DNA of 64,000 bases from an uncultured Psychrobacter sp. (GTDB lineage Bacteria > Pseudomonadota > Gammaproteobacteria > Pseudomonadales > Moraxellaceae): assembly GCF_947500265.1 (NCBI RefSeq), contig NZ_CANMRN010000008.1, positions 92,363-156,362 on the forward strand, read 5' to 3'. The notes below the pieces were generated by a model. It had not been told where the DNA came from. It worked only from the letters and a program-made list of their open reading frames with translations, and ran no database searches. The translations under genes were made by a program, and so were the position numbers. This document shows positions 1 through 8,702 of the stretch, one piece after another; the stretch's first letter is position 1, and each line of letters opens with the position of its first letter.

Positions 1-273
1 ATCTTCGAGCAGACCTTCGTGTGAGACGGTATCAAAAGTCACCACACTACCAGAGGTAACAGACATAACGGGGCTGGCGTCTCTGTTGGGCAAATATCCC
101 CATGTTATGGTGTCTAAAGTAGAAGGTACATAGTAATTGCCTTTATATTCACCACTACTCAACTGAGTAGGTTTATCTGCTATTTGCTTGAGAACCGTAA
201 AGTCTTCTGCTTGGGATACTGATATACCAAACGCGCTTAGAATAAACAGTGAAAGAATGGTTTTTTTGAACAT
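1..273 (-). CDS. Acetamidase/formamidase family protein, N-terminal part (cut by window edge)
   Basis: Only the first 91 codons are present. The start ATG at 273 follows an AGAGGG ribosome site. Residues 1-21 form a signal peptide ending SQA. The following segment, with TLDTITWGYLPN and then VTSGSVVTFDTVSHEG, matches the N-terminal beta-sandwich of the FmdA/AmdA family, which hydrolyses formamide or short amides to ammonia and the acid. Most family members are cytoplasmic, so the signal peptide indicates an exported variant. The upstream region carries a perfect 16-bp palindrome (299-314) that may control it. The family call rests on remembered N-terminal motifs; the metal-binding core lies outside the window. 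Confidence 0.75.
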   Translation of the reverse strand, partial: MFKKTILSLFILSAFGISVSQAEDFTVLKQIADKPTQLSSGEYKGNYYVPSTLDTITWGYLPNRDASPVMSVTSGSVVTFDTVSHEGLLED

Positions 274-298
274 AGAACATACCCTCTTTAGTTAAAAC

Positions 299-314
299 AT
301 GACAATATTGTCAT
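299..314. promoter_or_regulatory. Perfect palindrome resembling a CusR/CopR box
   Basis: ATGACAATATTGTCAT is its own reverse complement. It sits 25 bases upstream of the amidase start codon at 273, where an operator would lie. The core TGACAA-N2-TTGTCA is the form known for copper-responsive OmpR-family boxes (CusR). Similar but imperfect boxes occur at the copper cluster (11022, 11042, 11538). Binding by CopR is inferred. Confidence 0.5.
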
Positions 315-547
315 ACCTGTATAAAGGGCAAGTTCTATGCCATGGGCAAAATGGCGTTTTCTATTAAACTTAGTGGCAAAAGCACTATATTGATACAATT
401 GTTTGCTTTATCGTGGTGCCTCAGCAAAAAAAGAGCATTATTTTAGAGCATAGACATTGCGTGCAGAGGTATTAAATTAAAAGGTATTGAATTAAAAAAT
501 ATTAAATGAAACGATAATGAATAGAAAACTGCATTATCAATCTTATT

Positions 548-1729
548 TTAAGACACGCTATGCAAATTGGCGTTCGAACGACGTCCAATTCTCAATATAG
601 GTTGACTGGCAAATAAGACAATCACACCAACTAATGAAAACACACCAAAGGCGTAGAACGCAGTAGCAGGACCATACCTATCCACAATCAAACCAGTAAA
701 GATGACGGGTACACTAAACCCTATATATGCCATCAGAAAATAGCCTGCACTTGCACGTGCCTGCTCATTTCCAGCAGAGCGTGCGACTCCTAACATACCG
801 CCCAAATAGACAAAGCCATAGCAACTAGTACTGGCCAAAAATGCCGCCAAAAGAATGACTGGTAGATTGGCATTCAACGTCCCCCAAGCCAATAAAGCAT
901 AAGCTGGTAGTAAGATCAGAAGACCAAGCTTGCTTGAAACTTGAGGGTCAAGCTTTCGGGCGATTGGCTGAACGATCAATCCACAACTGATGGCTAACAT
1001 AGAGGATATCCCTGCATATTTAGCCAGTCCATGCGTGGCCAGCACTGAGGGAATAACTGATAATACCAATCCTGTCGTCGCCCAACAAATCAAAATACCG
1101 CTGCCATACCAAATGACTTCACGGTTAAAATAAGGTAGCCGTAGCATAGAGGTGGGCAAATTAGTGCGTTTAGGTGCTGTCTCTGGTAATTGATATAACA
1201 AAAACATAGCGAACAGCCCGCTCGCTAGCAGTAAGAAAAAACTGGCTGGCTGATCGGTTTCATAAAACATCAAAGAAACCGTCGTCAATACAGGGCCAAG
1301 ACCAAAACCTATCGTTGTACTGGCCGTCACCCACGCTGTCGCACGCATCGTATCTGTTGAGCCGAGCAGCTCAATCATATAGGCAGTCGCCGTCGCAGCC
1401 ATTAGAGCTGTTCCAACACCAAGTATGAATCGCGCTACTGCTAGCGCTCGCGTGTATGGATAAAACAACATAAGAGCCGTCGCTGCTATCGATAGTACTA
1501 GAGAGATTAAAATCACCTTGCGCCGTCCGATACGATCAGACAATCCACCAAACGCTAACAATACAGGTATGACGCCTAATACATAAAAGGAGAACGCTAT
1601 CGTGGTCGCTAGTACGCCATAGCCATCATTGTGTGCATAAACGGCATAAAGCGGCCCTTGGATATTGACGCTTGTCGTTATCACACATAAGGCAAAAGCC
1701 AGATATTTATTATATTTTTTTGTGGTCAT
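548..1729 (-). CDS. MFS transporter, 12 transmembrane segments
   Basis: A 393-residue, strongly hydrophobic protein of normal length for the major facilitator superfamily. The conserved loop-2/3 motif A is visible as GGLSDRIGRRKV near residues 61-72, and a second amphipathic loop with LPETAPKR near residue 183 separates the two six-helix halves. It should work as a proton-coupled inner-membrane exporter or importer; the substrate cannot be read from the sequence. It is divergent from the MocR-type regulator at 1995, and MocR proteins often control the neighbouring gene, so regulation by it is plausible. Confidence 0.85.
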   Translation of the reverse strand: MTTKKYNKYLAFALCVITTSVNIQGPLYAVYAHNDGYGVLATTIAFSFYVLGVIPVLLAFGGLSDRIGRRKVILISLVLSIAATALMLFYPYTRALAVARFILGVGTALMAATATAYMIELLGSTDTMRATAWVTASTTIGFGLGPVLTTVSLMFYETDQPASFFLLLASGLFAMFLLYQLPETAPKRTNLPTSMLRLPYFNREVIWYGSGILICWATTGLVLSVIPSVLATHGLAKYAGISSMLAISCGLIVQPIARKLDPQVSSKLGLLILLPAYALLAWGTLNANLPVILLAAFLASTSCYGFVYLGGMLGVARSAGNEQARASAGYFLMAYIGFSVPVIFTGLIVDRYGPATAFYAFGVFSLVGVIVLFASQPILRIGRRSNANLHSVS

Positions 1730-1994
1730 ATATCACTGCTTTTTGAAGAACAATCGTTAAATTGACTGAGGTAAGTGCGGTTCACAATAGAAACACATTT
1801 ACCTCCACATCGTTTACGTTCAATAATTAAAACAAAAGTACAGTAGGTTATCTATATACAATACAGTACAATTAGACAGAACTGTTTGGTCTATAAAACC
1901 CATACAGTTGGGATATCCTACCCATATATCGTCATAGCTGTAACCTTGAGATAAGACCTTCATAAAAGCCGCCTTACCAAAAATTGTAAAAAAT

Positions 1995-3374
1995 ATGAAT
2001 AAGAAGCTAACACGCATCGAAGTTGTCATGGCTGATGTAAAAGAGAAAATAGCGACCGTTATCTACATGCCAGAGTCGCGACTACCCTCCGTCCGTGCCG
2101 CTGCCAAAGATTATGGGTTCTCACCATCGACCGTGGTTGAAGCCTACGAGCGCCTGCAAACTGAGGGCTTTATCTACTCTCGCCCTGGTGCAGGGTTCTA
2201 TGTGGCAGAGACGACAGCGCCGCTATCATTGACAGATATAGCACCAAAAATTGAGCGAGTGGTAGATCCGTTGTGGGTATCACGGCAGTCGCTGGAGCCA
2301 CCTGAGGGAGCGCTAAAGCCAGGCTGCGGTTGGTTACCAGCGGATTGGCTGTTTGAGGCAGGTATACGCCGTGGTCTGCGAAATGTAGCAAAAGCTGACG
2401 CGTCTATTATCAGTGAGTATGCAACGCCGCTAGGGCTGTTAGCATTACGCCAATTACTCACGCGGCGTATGGCAGGATTGAGTATCAATGCAGAACCGTC
2501 ACAGGTCATATTGACGGATTCAGGCACTCAGGCGATAGATTTGATTTTTCGATTTTTGCTGACGCCAGGTGACACAGTCATCGTCGATGATCCTTGTTAT
2601 TTTAATTTTCGAGCACAGTTGCTTGCCCATAGAGTCAAAGTGGTTGGTGTCCCTTACACGCCAAACGGGCCAGATGTAGAGGCCTTTGCAGCGATTTTAG
2701 ATGAGCATAAGCCGCGCCTATACATCACCAATGCTGCCATTCACAATCCTACGGGTGCAACGTTATCACCTGCTACGGCATACCGTGTATTACAATTGGC
2801 TCAAGCGGCTGGTTTGTACATTATCGAAGACGATATTTTTGCAGATTTTGAAGTCAAGCCTGCGGCGAGATTGGCGGCTTTAGATGGATTATCACGAGTA
2901 TTCTATATCGGCAGTTTTTCTAAAACGTTATCCGCATCCCTACGCTGTGGTTATATTGCAGCGCCTACAGAGTGGGTTGAGAGTTTGGTAGATTTAAAGA
3001 TAGCGACTGGCTTTGGTGGCAGTCAGCTAGCAGCGGCAGTTGTGTTCTCAGCGTTGACTGATAGCGGCTACCGTAAGCATATGAATGATATCCATACTCG
3101 GCTGGCAAGCGCGCGTACTCATACGCTACCACGATTGGCCAAATTAGGCATCGTACCGTGGCTGCTCCCACAAGCAGGTATGTTCCTATGGTGCCGATTA
3201 CCTGAGAATAATAATGCGACCGAATTGGCCAATCGCTGTTTATCACAGGGTGTGGTCTTGGCGCCAGGCAATGTTTTTAGCCAATCGGACAATGCTGAAA
3301 ACTTTATGCGATTCAATGTGGCACAAATGAGTCATTCAAAAGTTTTCGAGGTATTGGCTCAATCGTTAGACTGA
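1995..3374 (+). CDS. MocR-type regulator (GntR winged helix fused to class I aminotransferase)
   Basis: 459 residues with two domains: an N-terminal GntR-type winged helix (about residues 5-72, with SRLPSVRAAA, SPSTVVEAYERL and SRPGAGFYV) and a fold-type I aminotransferase-like domain (about 110-455). The PLP lysine is K310 in GSFSKTLSASLRCGYI; NPTG is at 251-254. This is the MocR/PdxR architecture: PLP or an amino-acid adduct acts as effector and the protein usually does not catalyse transamination. It is divergent from the MFS gene, with 265 bases between start codons, and followed by an EamA exporter, so control of transport is a reasonable inference. No strong ribosome site precedes ATG 1995, but the conserved winged-helix start supports it. 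Confidence 0.88.
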   Translation: MNKKLTRIEVVMADVKEKIATVIYMPESRLPSVRAAAKDYGFSPSTVVEAYERLQTEGFIYSRPGAGFYVAETTAPLSLTDIAPKIERVVDPLWVSRQSLEPPEGALKPGCGWLPADWLFEAGIRRGLRNVAKADASIISEYATPLGLLALRQLLTRRMAGLSINAEPSQVILTDSGTQAIDLIFRFLLTPGDTVIVDDPCYFNFRAQLLAHRVKVVGVPYTPNGPDVEAFAAILDEHKPRLYITNAAIHNPTGATLSPATAYRVLQLAQAAGLYIIEDDIFADFEVKPAARLAALDGLSRVFYIGSFSKTLSASLRCGYIAAPTEWVESLVDLKIATGFGGSQLAAAVVFSALTDSGYRKHMNDIHTRLASARTHTLPRLAKLGIVPWLLPQAGMFLWCRLPENNNATELANRCLSQGVVLAPGNVFSQSDNAENFMRFNVAQMSHSKVFEVLAQSLD

Positions 3375-3629
3375 CCAATCAGAGACTTATATAGTCATTC
3401 CACTATAAAAGTATTACAGCGTTAAACTCGCTTGAAGTATCACATGTACATCTACACTCGGTTGCCTTGTACTACTTTTAAATTGAATCGGCTATAGTGC
3501 TAGCACCTTCTTATTATATAGTGACCTTTCGACTATAATTCTAAGCCTAAATATCAGCCAAACATAAGCCGAACACAATTAAATCCAACCATCCCCGACA
3601 ACGGATACTATTTCTCTAGGATAGCTCAT

Positions 3630-4604
3630 ATGTCCCCTATATATACTGCATTGGCTGTACTGGTTACCTTTATCTGGGGCGTAAATTTTACTTTTATTGC
3701 GTGGGGTCTTGAGAGCTTTCCACCATTGATGCTTACCGCCCTGCGTTTTTTCTTTACTGCTGTGCCACTGGTATTGTTTCTAAAGCCGCCTAAATTCAAC
3801 CGTAACTTGTTTATTTATGCCATCGGTACATTTGTCATGCAGTACGCCTTTGTATTTACAGCGATGCATCTGGGTTCATCCCCGGGGCTGACGGCACTAC
3901 TGCTACAAATTCAGATTTTTATCACGGTATTGCTAGCGTACTTTATATTGGGTGAAGCAGTCAGCCGTATGCAAATCGTCGGTATGTTGGTCGGTGTACT
4001 AGGACTCAGCGTGATTGCGTTAAACCTTGGCGGTGATATGCCTTTGGCAGGGTTCATCTGTATTTTGATTGCGGCCATCGGTTGGAGCTTTGGTAATATT
4101 GCCTCCAAGCAAGCATCAAAACAGACCTCAGAAAAAGCGTCAGAGCAAACGGCTCTAAAAGCGATGCAGCAAGGAATGAGGGTATCTGTTGCTACATCTA
4201 GCACTGGAAAAAATAAAGCCTCTGCTCTGTCTGCGCTAGCGCTGGTAGTCTGGGGCGGTCTCATTGCTTGCGTGATGTTGACGATATCTTCTCTTACATT
4301 TGAGACTGATGCATGGCAGCTGGCGACGTTTACTGAAGCATCACTCAAGTCTTGGCTCTCACTTGGGTTTATCGTCTATATCTCAACCTTAATTGGCTTT
4401 GGTCTGTGGGCACACTTACTCAGTCAAAATACCGCCTCCAAGGTTATGCCGTTTGCACTATTGGTGCCCGTATTCGGTATGGTGACCTCAGTACTACTCA
4501 CAGGAGAAGTGGTGACTTGGTGGAAGATGCTGGCCATGATGTTGATCTTATCAGGGCTGCTATTAGCAAATGTGAAGATGAAAATGAAAAGAAGGGCTAT
4601 TTGA
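3630..4604 (+). CDS. EamA-family (DMT) exporter, similar to the O-acetylserine/cysteine exporter
   Basis: 324 residues with ten predicted membrane helices in two EamA repeats (about 5-138 and 200-318). The start VLVTFIWGVNFTFIAWGL, then PPLMLTALRF and the later VMPFALLVPVFGM, resembles E. coli EamA (YdeD), which exports cysteine-pathway metabolites. It is about 25 residues longer than EamA because of a polar insertion (about 156-200) rich in Ser, Lys, Ala and Gln between the repeats. It lies downstream of the MocR regulator on the same strand with a 255-base gap, so it probably has its own promoter. The substrate is inferred only from family resemblance. Confidence 0.82.
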   Translation: MSPIYTALAVLVTFIWGVNFTFIAWGLESFPPLMLTALRFFFTAVPLVLFLKPPKFNRNLFIYAIGTFVMQYAFVFTAMHLGSSPGLTALLLQIQIFITVLLAYFILGEAVSRMQIVGMLVGVLGLSVIALNLGGDMPLAGFICILIAAIGWSFGNIASKQASKQTSEKASEQTALKAMQQGMRVSVATSSTGKNKASALSALALVVWGGLIACVMLTISSLTFETDAWQLATFTEASLKSWLSLGFIVYISTLIGFGLWAHLLSQNTASKVMPFALLVPVFGMVTSVLLTGEVVTWWKMLAMMLILSGLLLANVKMKMKRRAI

Positions 4605-4882
4605 ATGGTTACTCAGTTTTATCTTGACTCGCTATTACCGTCCAGTTAAGGTTTATTCATAGTAATTAAATTTCCCACCGTGACTGATACTAGTAAGAAA
4701 TCAATCTATATCAGCTTTGTTTTATATACGTCATATTTATAAGGTGCCTACTGCCCTTAAGTTTACTGCTCTTAAGTGTTAAGTCACAACCGACATGGAA
4801 GTCGAAAACTGACGTGATTTGCTCTGTCATCAAGTAAAAAATACAGAGCGAACCATAGTCTACAAACTTTGAGGTGATTTGC

Positions 4883-6313
4883 ATGCGTATAGACATACCG
4901 ACTTACTATGATCGTCTGCTGCAGAAACTCTCAAAACTGATGGTTTCACCTCGATTATGCTTTGCGTTTTTTTTATTTATCATCATTGTTATCTCGCTGT
5001 TATTCACTGGTTGCGCAAAACGAGTCTGGAACAAGCCTATTATAGATAAGAGCACTGCTCGTTATGACTTTCATAACAACCTCCCAAAAAACTCAGACGA
5101 AGTCTTTGTTGTACTTGCCTTTTCTGGCGGTGGTACACGGGCAGCAGCACTCAGCTACGGGGTGCTAGAAAAGCTACGTGATACACCAGTAACTATCAAT
5201 GGCGTAGAGCGCCGACTATTAGATGAGGTAGATGTGATCTCTTCAGTATCTGGCGGGAGCTACACGGCAGCTTATTATGGGCTATTTGGCGATGACATTT
5301 TTGAGAAGTTTGCTCCAGAATTTTTGTATGAAGACTGGCAATCACGACTGATTAGACTTGCGATACGTCCGCAAAGCCTAATAGCGATGAGCAGTTCTGA
5401 ATACAATCGTGGGGATTTAGTGGCTGACAATTTAGACAACAGTCTATTTCAACAAAAGACCTTTGCTGATATGAGCCGTGGAAAATTGCCTTACGTTATC
5501 CTAAATGCAAGTGATCTAAACAACGCCATGACTTTTTCATTTACTCAGCAACAGTTCGACTTTTTGTGTTCGGATTTATCAAGCTACCCAGTTGCCAATG
5601 CGGTGATGGCCTCTTCCTCAGTCCCTGGCATCTTTGCCCCTATTGCCCTACACAACTTTTCTGATTGTTCGCAGCGCTCGCAGCCTTGGGTCAATGACGC
5701 ACTAAATCAAGACAGTCATTTGCCGCGTAGTTATGCGATAGCTCGCGCGTTAGATCGGTATTCGCAGCCAGAGCGGATGCCAGTAGTGCGCTTGGTAGAT
5801 GGCGGGGTGACTGATAATCTAGGCGTGCGCGGCTCAATGATGAGTCCTGTGACCCAATATGGCGATGTGCCCAACATGGCAGGTGCCTTCAGTCCTGCGA
5901 AATTACGCCAAGTCAAACAAGTACTGGTCGTTGTAGCCAATGCTCAGACCTACTCAGAGCATGAGTGGTCAGTAGAAAATAAAGACCCGAGTTTTCTTGA
6001 TACCATTTCAGCGGCGAGTGAAGTCGCACTAGGCACACTAAATAACGAAACTGTCTCATTGGCCAAAAAAGAATTTTTACAATGGGGAGAGCATGTAAAT
6101 GCTCAGCGACCTGCAAGTGCGCCTCAGGTAGAAGTGCATTTCTCCGTATTAACCTTTGATCAAGTCAAAGATAAAACAGAGCGTGCAAAGTTCGATGCCA
6201 TGCCGACCACTTTTCATTTACAACCTGAACAAGTAGATGATCTACGCTATTTGGGCAGTGATTTACTTGAACAATCTAAAGAGTTTCAAAATTTCCGCAA
6301 TGCCCTCCAATGA
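4883..6313 (+). CDS. Patatin-like phospholipase lipoprotein
   Basis: Start chosen at ATG 4883, six bases after a GAGGTG ribosome site; an in-frame GTG at 4874 lies inside that site and is unlikely. The 476-residue product has a membrane segment at about 26-42 and a lipobox-like LFTGC (Cys44). Patatin features follow: oxyanion-hole SGGGTRA (81-87), nucleophile Ser123 in SVSGGSY, and catalytic Asp306 in LVDGG. Patatin proteins are Ser/Asp-dyad lipid acyl hydrolases. The N-terminus suggests it is anchored in the envelope, where it could act on phospholipids. It is monocistronic in appearance and its physiological role is unknown. Confidence 0.87.
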   Translation: MRIDIPTYYDRLLQKLSKLMVSPRLCFAFFLFIIIVISLLFTGCAKRVWNKPIIDKSTARYDFHNNLPKNSDEVFVVLAFSGGGTRAAALSYGVLEKLRDTPVTINGVERRLLDEVDVISSVSGGSYTAAYYGLFGDDIFEKFAPEFLYEDWQSRLIRLAIRPQSLIAMSSSEYNRGDLVADNLDNSLFQQKTFADMSRGKLPYVILNASDLNNAMTFSFTQQQFDFLCSDLSSYPVANAVMASSSVPGIFAPIALHNFSDCSQRSQPWVNDALNQDSHLPRSYAIARALDRYSQPERMPVVRLVDGGVTDNLGVRGSMMSPVTQYGDVPNMAGAFSPAKLRQVKQVLVVVANAQTYSEHEWSVENKDPSFLDTISAASEVALGTLNNETVSLAKKEFLQWGEHVNAQRPASAPQVEVHFSVLTFDQVKDKTERAKFDAMPTTFHLQPEQVDDLRYLGSDLLEQSKEFQNFRNALQ

Positions 6314-6741
6314 CCGTCATCGTGCTTGCCAATAACCAAGTATGCGTGATTTTCAAAACGCATACGCAGTATCATGACTGGTAGCATGCCAGCCTACATT
6401 TACCGCATTTTTCTACCTTTATCTCTATTTACTATATCCACCTCATTTCTCTTCGAACTGAATATTTATAGCGTACTTGTGGTTACAAGTAATATTGAAC
6501 GATTACTCAAAATTACTTGAATGACTGTTCAAGACCTTTTATCGTAGGAACGATACATATTGGGGTTTTTAATACTTGGCAGGTAGTACACGATAGTCTT
6601 GAAGATCACCCATATTCTTCAATATCTCTACCGTATATATAAGCGGCCGTCTATCTCCAATGTATTACGACTGGATAATAACCAAAATTAAAAACGTTAA
6701 GAAAATAATAACGATTCAAACCTGAAAAAGGAATGACTACT
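6314..6741. other. 428-base gene-free stretch
   Basis: No supported gene. A short hairpin (TATGCGT at 6341-6347 pairing with ACGCATA at 6358-6364) lies just after the patatin gene but has no T-run. The rest is AT-rich and presumably holds the promoter of the next gene. Confidence 0.5.
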
Positions 6742-7173
6742 ATGAACAAATATATGGCTGGAATAATAGCTGCTTTTATCGCGACCATCGTTATGTCGCT
6801 ACTTCTCATGCTAAAAAGTGCAATAGGCCTCATGCCTGATTTGGACATTATTGCGATGCTCGCATCGATGATGGGTGGCAGTCACATAATAGCGTGGATT
6901 GCTCACTTTATGATCGGATCGATCGGCTATGGTATCGTCATGGCATTGATAGCAGGTACGGATAGGAGTAAGAACTTTACGCTGACTGGCGCAATGGTAG
7001 GTGCAATTGGTTGGTTTATGATGATGATTGCTATTATGCCCATGATGGGCAATGGCTTATTTGGTTTATCTATGCCAAGCGGCATTATGATTCCCATCGC
7101 TACTCTTATGCTACATCTCGTATTTGGTGTAGTATTGGGCAAAGTTTATGCCAAGCTGGTTGCCGCACACTAA
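6742..7173 (+). CDS. Small membrane protein, DUF6789-like
   Basis: 143 residues from ATG 6742, nine bases after an AAGGA site; the upstream ATG at 6733 abuts that site and is less likely. Four hydrophobic helices span about residues 4-22, 45-70, 78-100 and 110-138, with many Met, Gly and Ile residues. It resembles the small DUF6789-type integral membrane proteins of unknown function. It stands alone between the patatin and carboxypeptidase genes and ends before a terminator. No function can be assigned. Confidence 0.75.
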   Translation: MNKYMAGIIAAFIATIVMSLLLMLKSAIGLMPDLDIIAMLASMMGGSHIIAWIAHFMIGSIGYGIVMALIAGTDRSKNFTLTGAMVGAIGWFMMMIAIMPMMGNGLFGLSMPSGIMIPIATLMLHLVFGVVLGKVYAKLVAAH

Positions 7174-7277
7174 AAACTTAAACACCAATCAGCTATAAGA
7201 ATATTTGATTGAAACTCGATATCAAAAATCAACATTAAAAGTATAAACTTAAGTGCACTTGGAATTATTTGAAATAC

Positions 7278-7331
7278 GCTGCTAACGATGACCACTAAAA
7301 CACTCGGCCATCATTAGCAGCTTTTTATTTT
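7278..7331. terminator. Rho-independent terminator between convergent genes
   Basis: GCTGCTAACGATG pairs with CATCATTAGCAGC (one mismatch) and is followed by TTTTTATTTT. It lies between the small membrane protein gene and the convergent carboxypeptidase gene. Confidence 0.75.
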
Positions 7332-7349
7332 CTGCAGCTTTTTTTATCG

Positions 7350-8477
7350 TTATCGTAAGTCATCCACGACAGCCAGCATTGCTATCAGTGATGCTTCCCC
7401 TAATTTGATAGAACGCTCGGGCGACCAACCCATCTCTTCATCGGGCAGATTATCATTGTCTTTAAATGGCATCTCTAACGTATTAGCGAGGCAATCAAAA
7501 CGCTCTGCTACCCAATTGGTGGCAACGGTCATATTGGCAGCACCCGGCGCATCAATCTCATAACCAATCTCAGACTGAAAATCAGCACTGGCTAACTTTA
7601 ATACGTCTGAAAACTTATCACGTAGTCCAGCAAGACGGTCACTGTAGCTTGGCGTCCCTTGTGAACCAGCGAGGAATACGTATGGCAATGCTTCATCACC
7701 ATGCACATCATAAAATAGATCCACGCCCGTCGCTTCCATTTTATTAATCACATAAAATACTTCAGGGCTTTTGTCTAAGCTTGGGCTTTGCCATTCACGG
7801 TTTAGGTTGGTTCCGACAGCGTTAGTACGCAAGTGACCACGTACACTGCCATCAGGGTTCATATTAGGGACAATATAAAAATTGGCCTTGTCTAACAACT
7901 GTTTGCCAGTCGCATTATCGCTATCTAACAAGCTATACAACAAACCCTCGATCAGCCATTCAGCCATCGTCTCACCTGGATGCTGACGAGCAGTAATCCA
8001 TATATTGCGCTTACTAGCATCTCCATCACCAATTTTGACCAAAGTAAGGTCACGTTTATCAAGCGTTTCGCCTAGATGCTCTAACGTCACTAGCGGATGC
8101 ACTTGCACAGCGGCCAATAAATCTTGATGACGCTCATAGCTATAAGGCGCAAAATACGCAATCTGAATGGTTTCGCACTCTAACTCTGCCACGATGGTCA
8201 ATTTGCCATCTTTATAAGACGTTGGCAGACGGAACCAATGCTGACGATCATAAGAAGCCACCGCTTGGTAGTTCTCCCAACCCTCCAGATAAGAGGCCTC
8301 TCCCGCATTCAGAATATTGAGAACATACTGCTCACCTATTTGACCTGACAGACGAAAGTTAAACCACTGAAAGAACTCGCCACCAACATCTGGGCGAATC
8401 GCTAATTGAATGTCTTTTTTGTCATCTGCATTAATAATGTCAATGTTGCCTGCATCGAAATTAGCCGTGATATGCAT
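7350..8477 (-). CDS. M14 family zinc carboxypeptidase, cytosolic carboxypeptidase-like
   Basis: 375 residues from ATG 8477, six bases after AGGGA; the ATG at 8483 is too close to that site. An N-terminal beta-sandwich domain (about 1-120) precedes an M14 catalytic domain. Zinc ligands are visible as H166 and E169 in QHPGE and H259 in DVHGDE. Substrate-binding residues appear in NMNPDG and NLNREW, and the catalytic Glu is E335 in TLEMPF. This is the bacterial branch of the CCP/AGBL (M14D) group, which removes C-terminal residues. There is no signal peptide, so it is cytosolic. The natural substrate in bacteria is not known. Confidence 0.88.
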   Translation of the reverse strand: MHITANFDAGNIDIINADDKKDIQLAIRPDVGGEFFQWFNFRLSGQIGEQYVLNILNAGEASYLEGWENYQAVASYDRQHWFRLPTSYKDGKLTIVAELECETIQIAYFAPYSYERHQDLLAAVQVHPLVTLEHLGETLDKRDLTLVKIGDGDASKRNIWITARQHPGETMAEWLIEGLLYSLLDSDNATGKQLLDKANFYIVPNMNPDGSVRGHLRTNAVGTNLNREWQSPSLDKSPEVFYVINKMEATGVDLFYDVHGDEALPYVFLAGSQGTPSYSDRLAGLRDKFSDVLKLASADFQSEIGYEIDAPGAANMTVATNWVAERFDCLANTLEMPFKDNDNLPDEEMGWSPERSIKLGEASLIAMLAVVDDLR

Positions 8478-8702
8478 AGTCATTCCCTAATTGATTTTTA
8501 TGATTGTGTTTTAAGTATTATGTTCGTTATCGACTTGCCGTTCTAACTACTGCTTTTTAATAATTTCTAGTTTTTAATAATCTCTAACTTTGTATGAGGC
8601 ATTAGATATACATTTACTTGGTCATTACCAGCTCGTTTTCAAGGCAATCACTTGCCAAATCTATCTATTCAGATTGAATATCTATCATTGACTAATAAAA
8701 GA

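Noticed and set aside
1820..2029. 69-codon minus-strand frame in the MFS/MocR intergenic region
   Set aside because: It overlaps the MocR start and has no ribosome site or conserved pattern; the region is the divergent promoter.
4874..4882. GTG 4874 as the start of the patatin gene
   Set aside because: The GTG is part of the GAGGTG ribosome site that serves ATG 4883.
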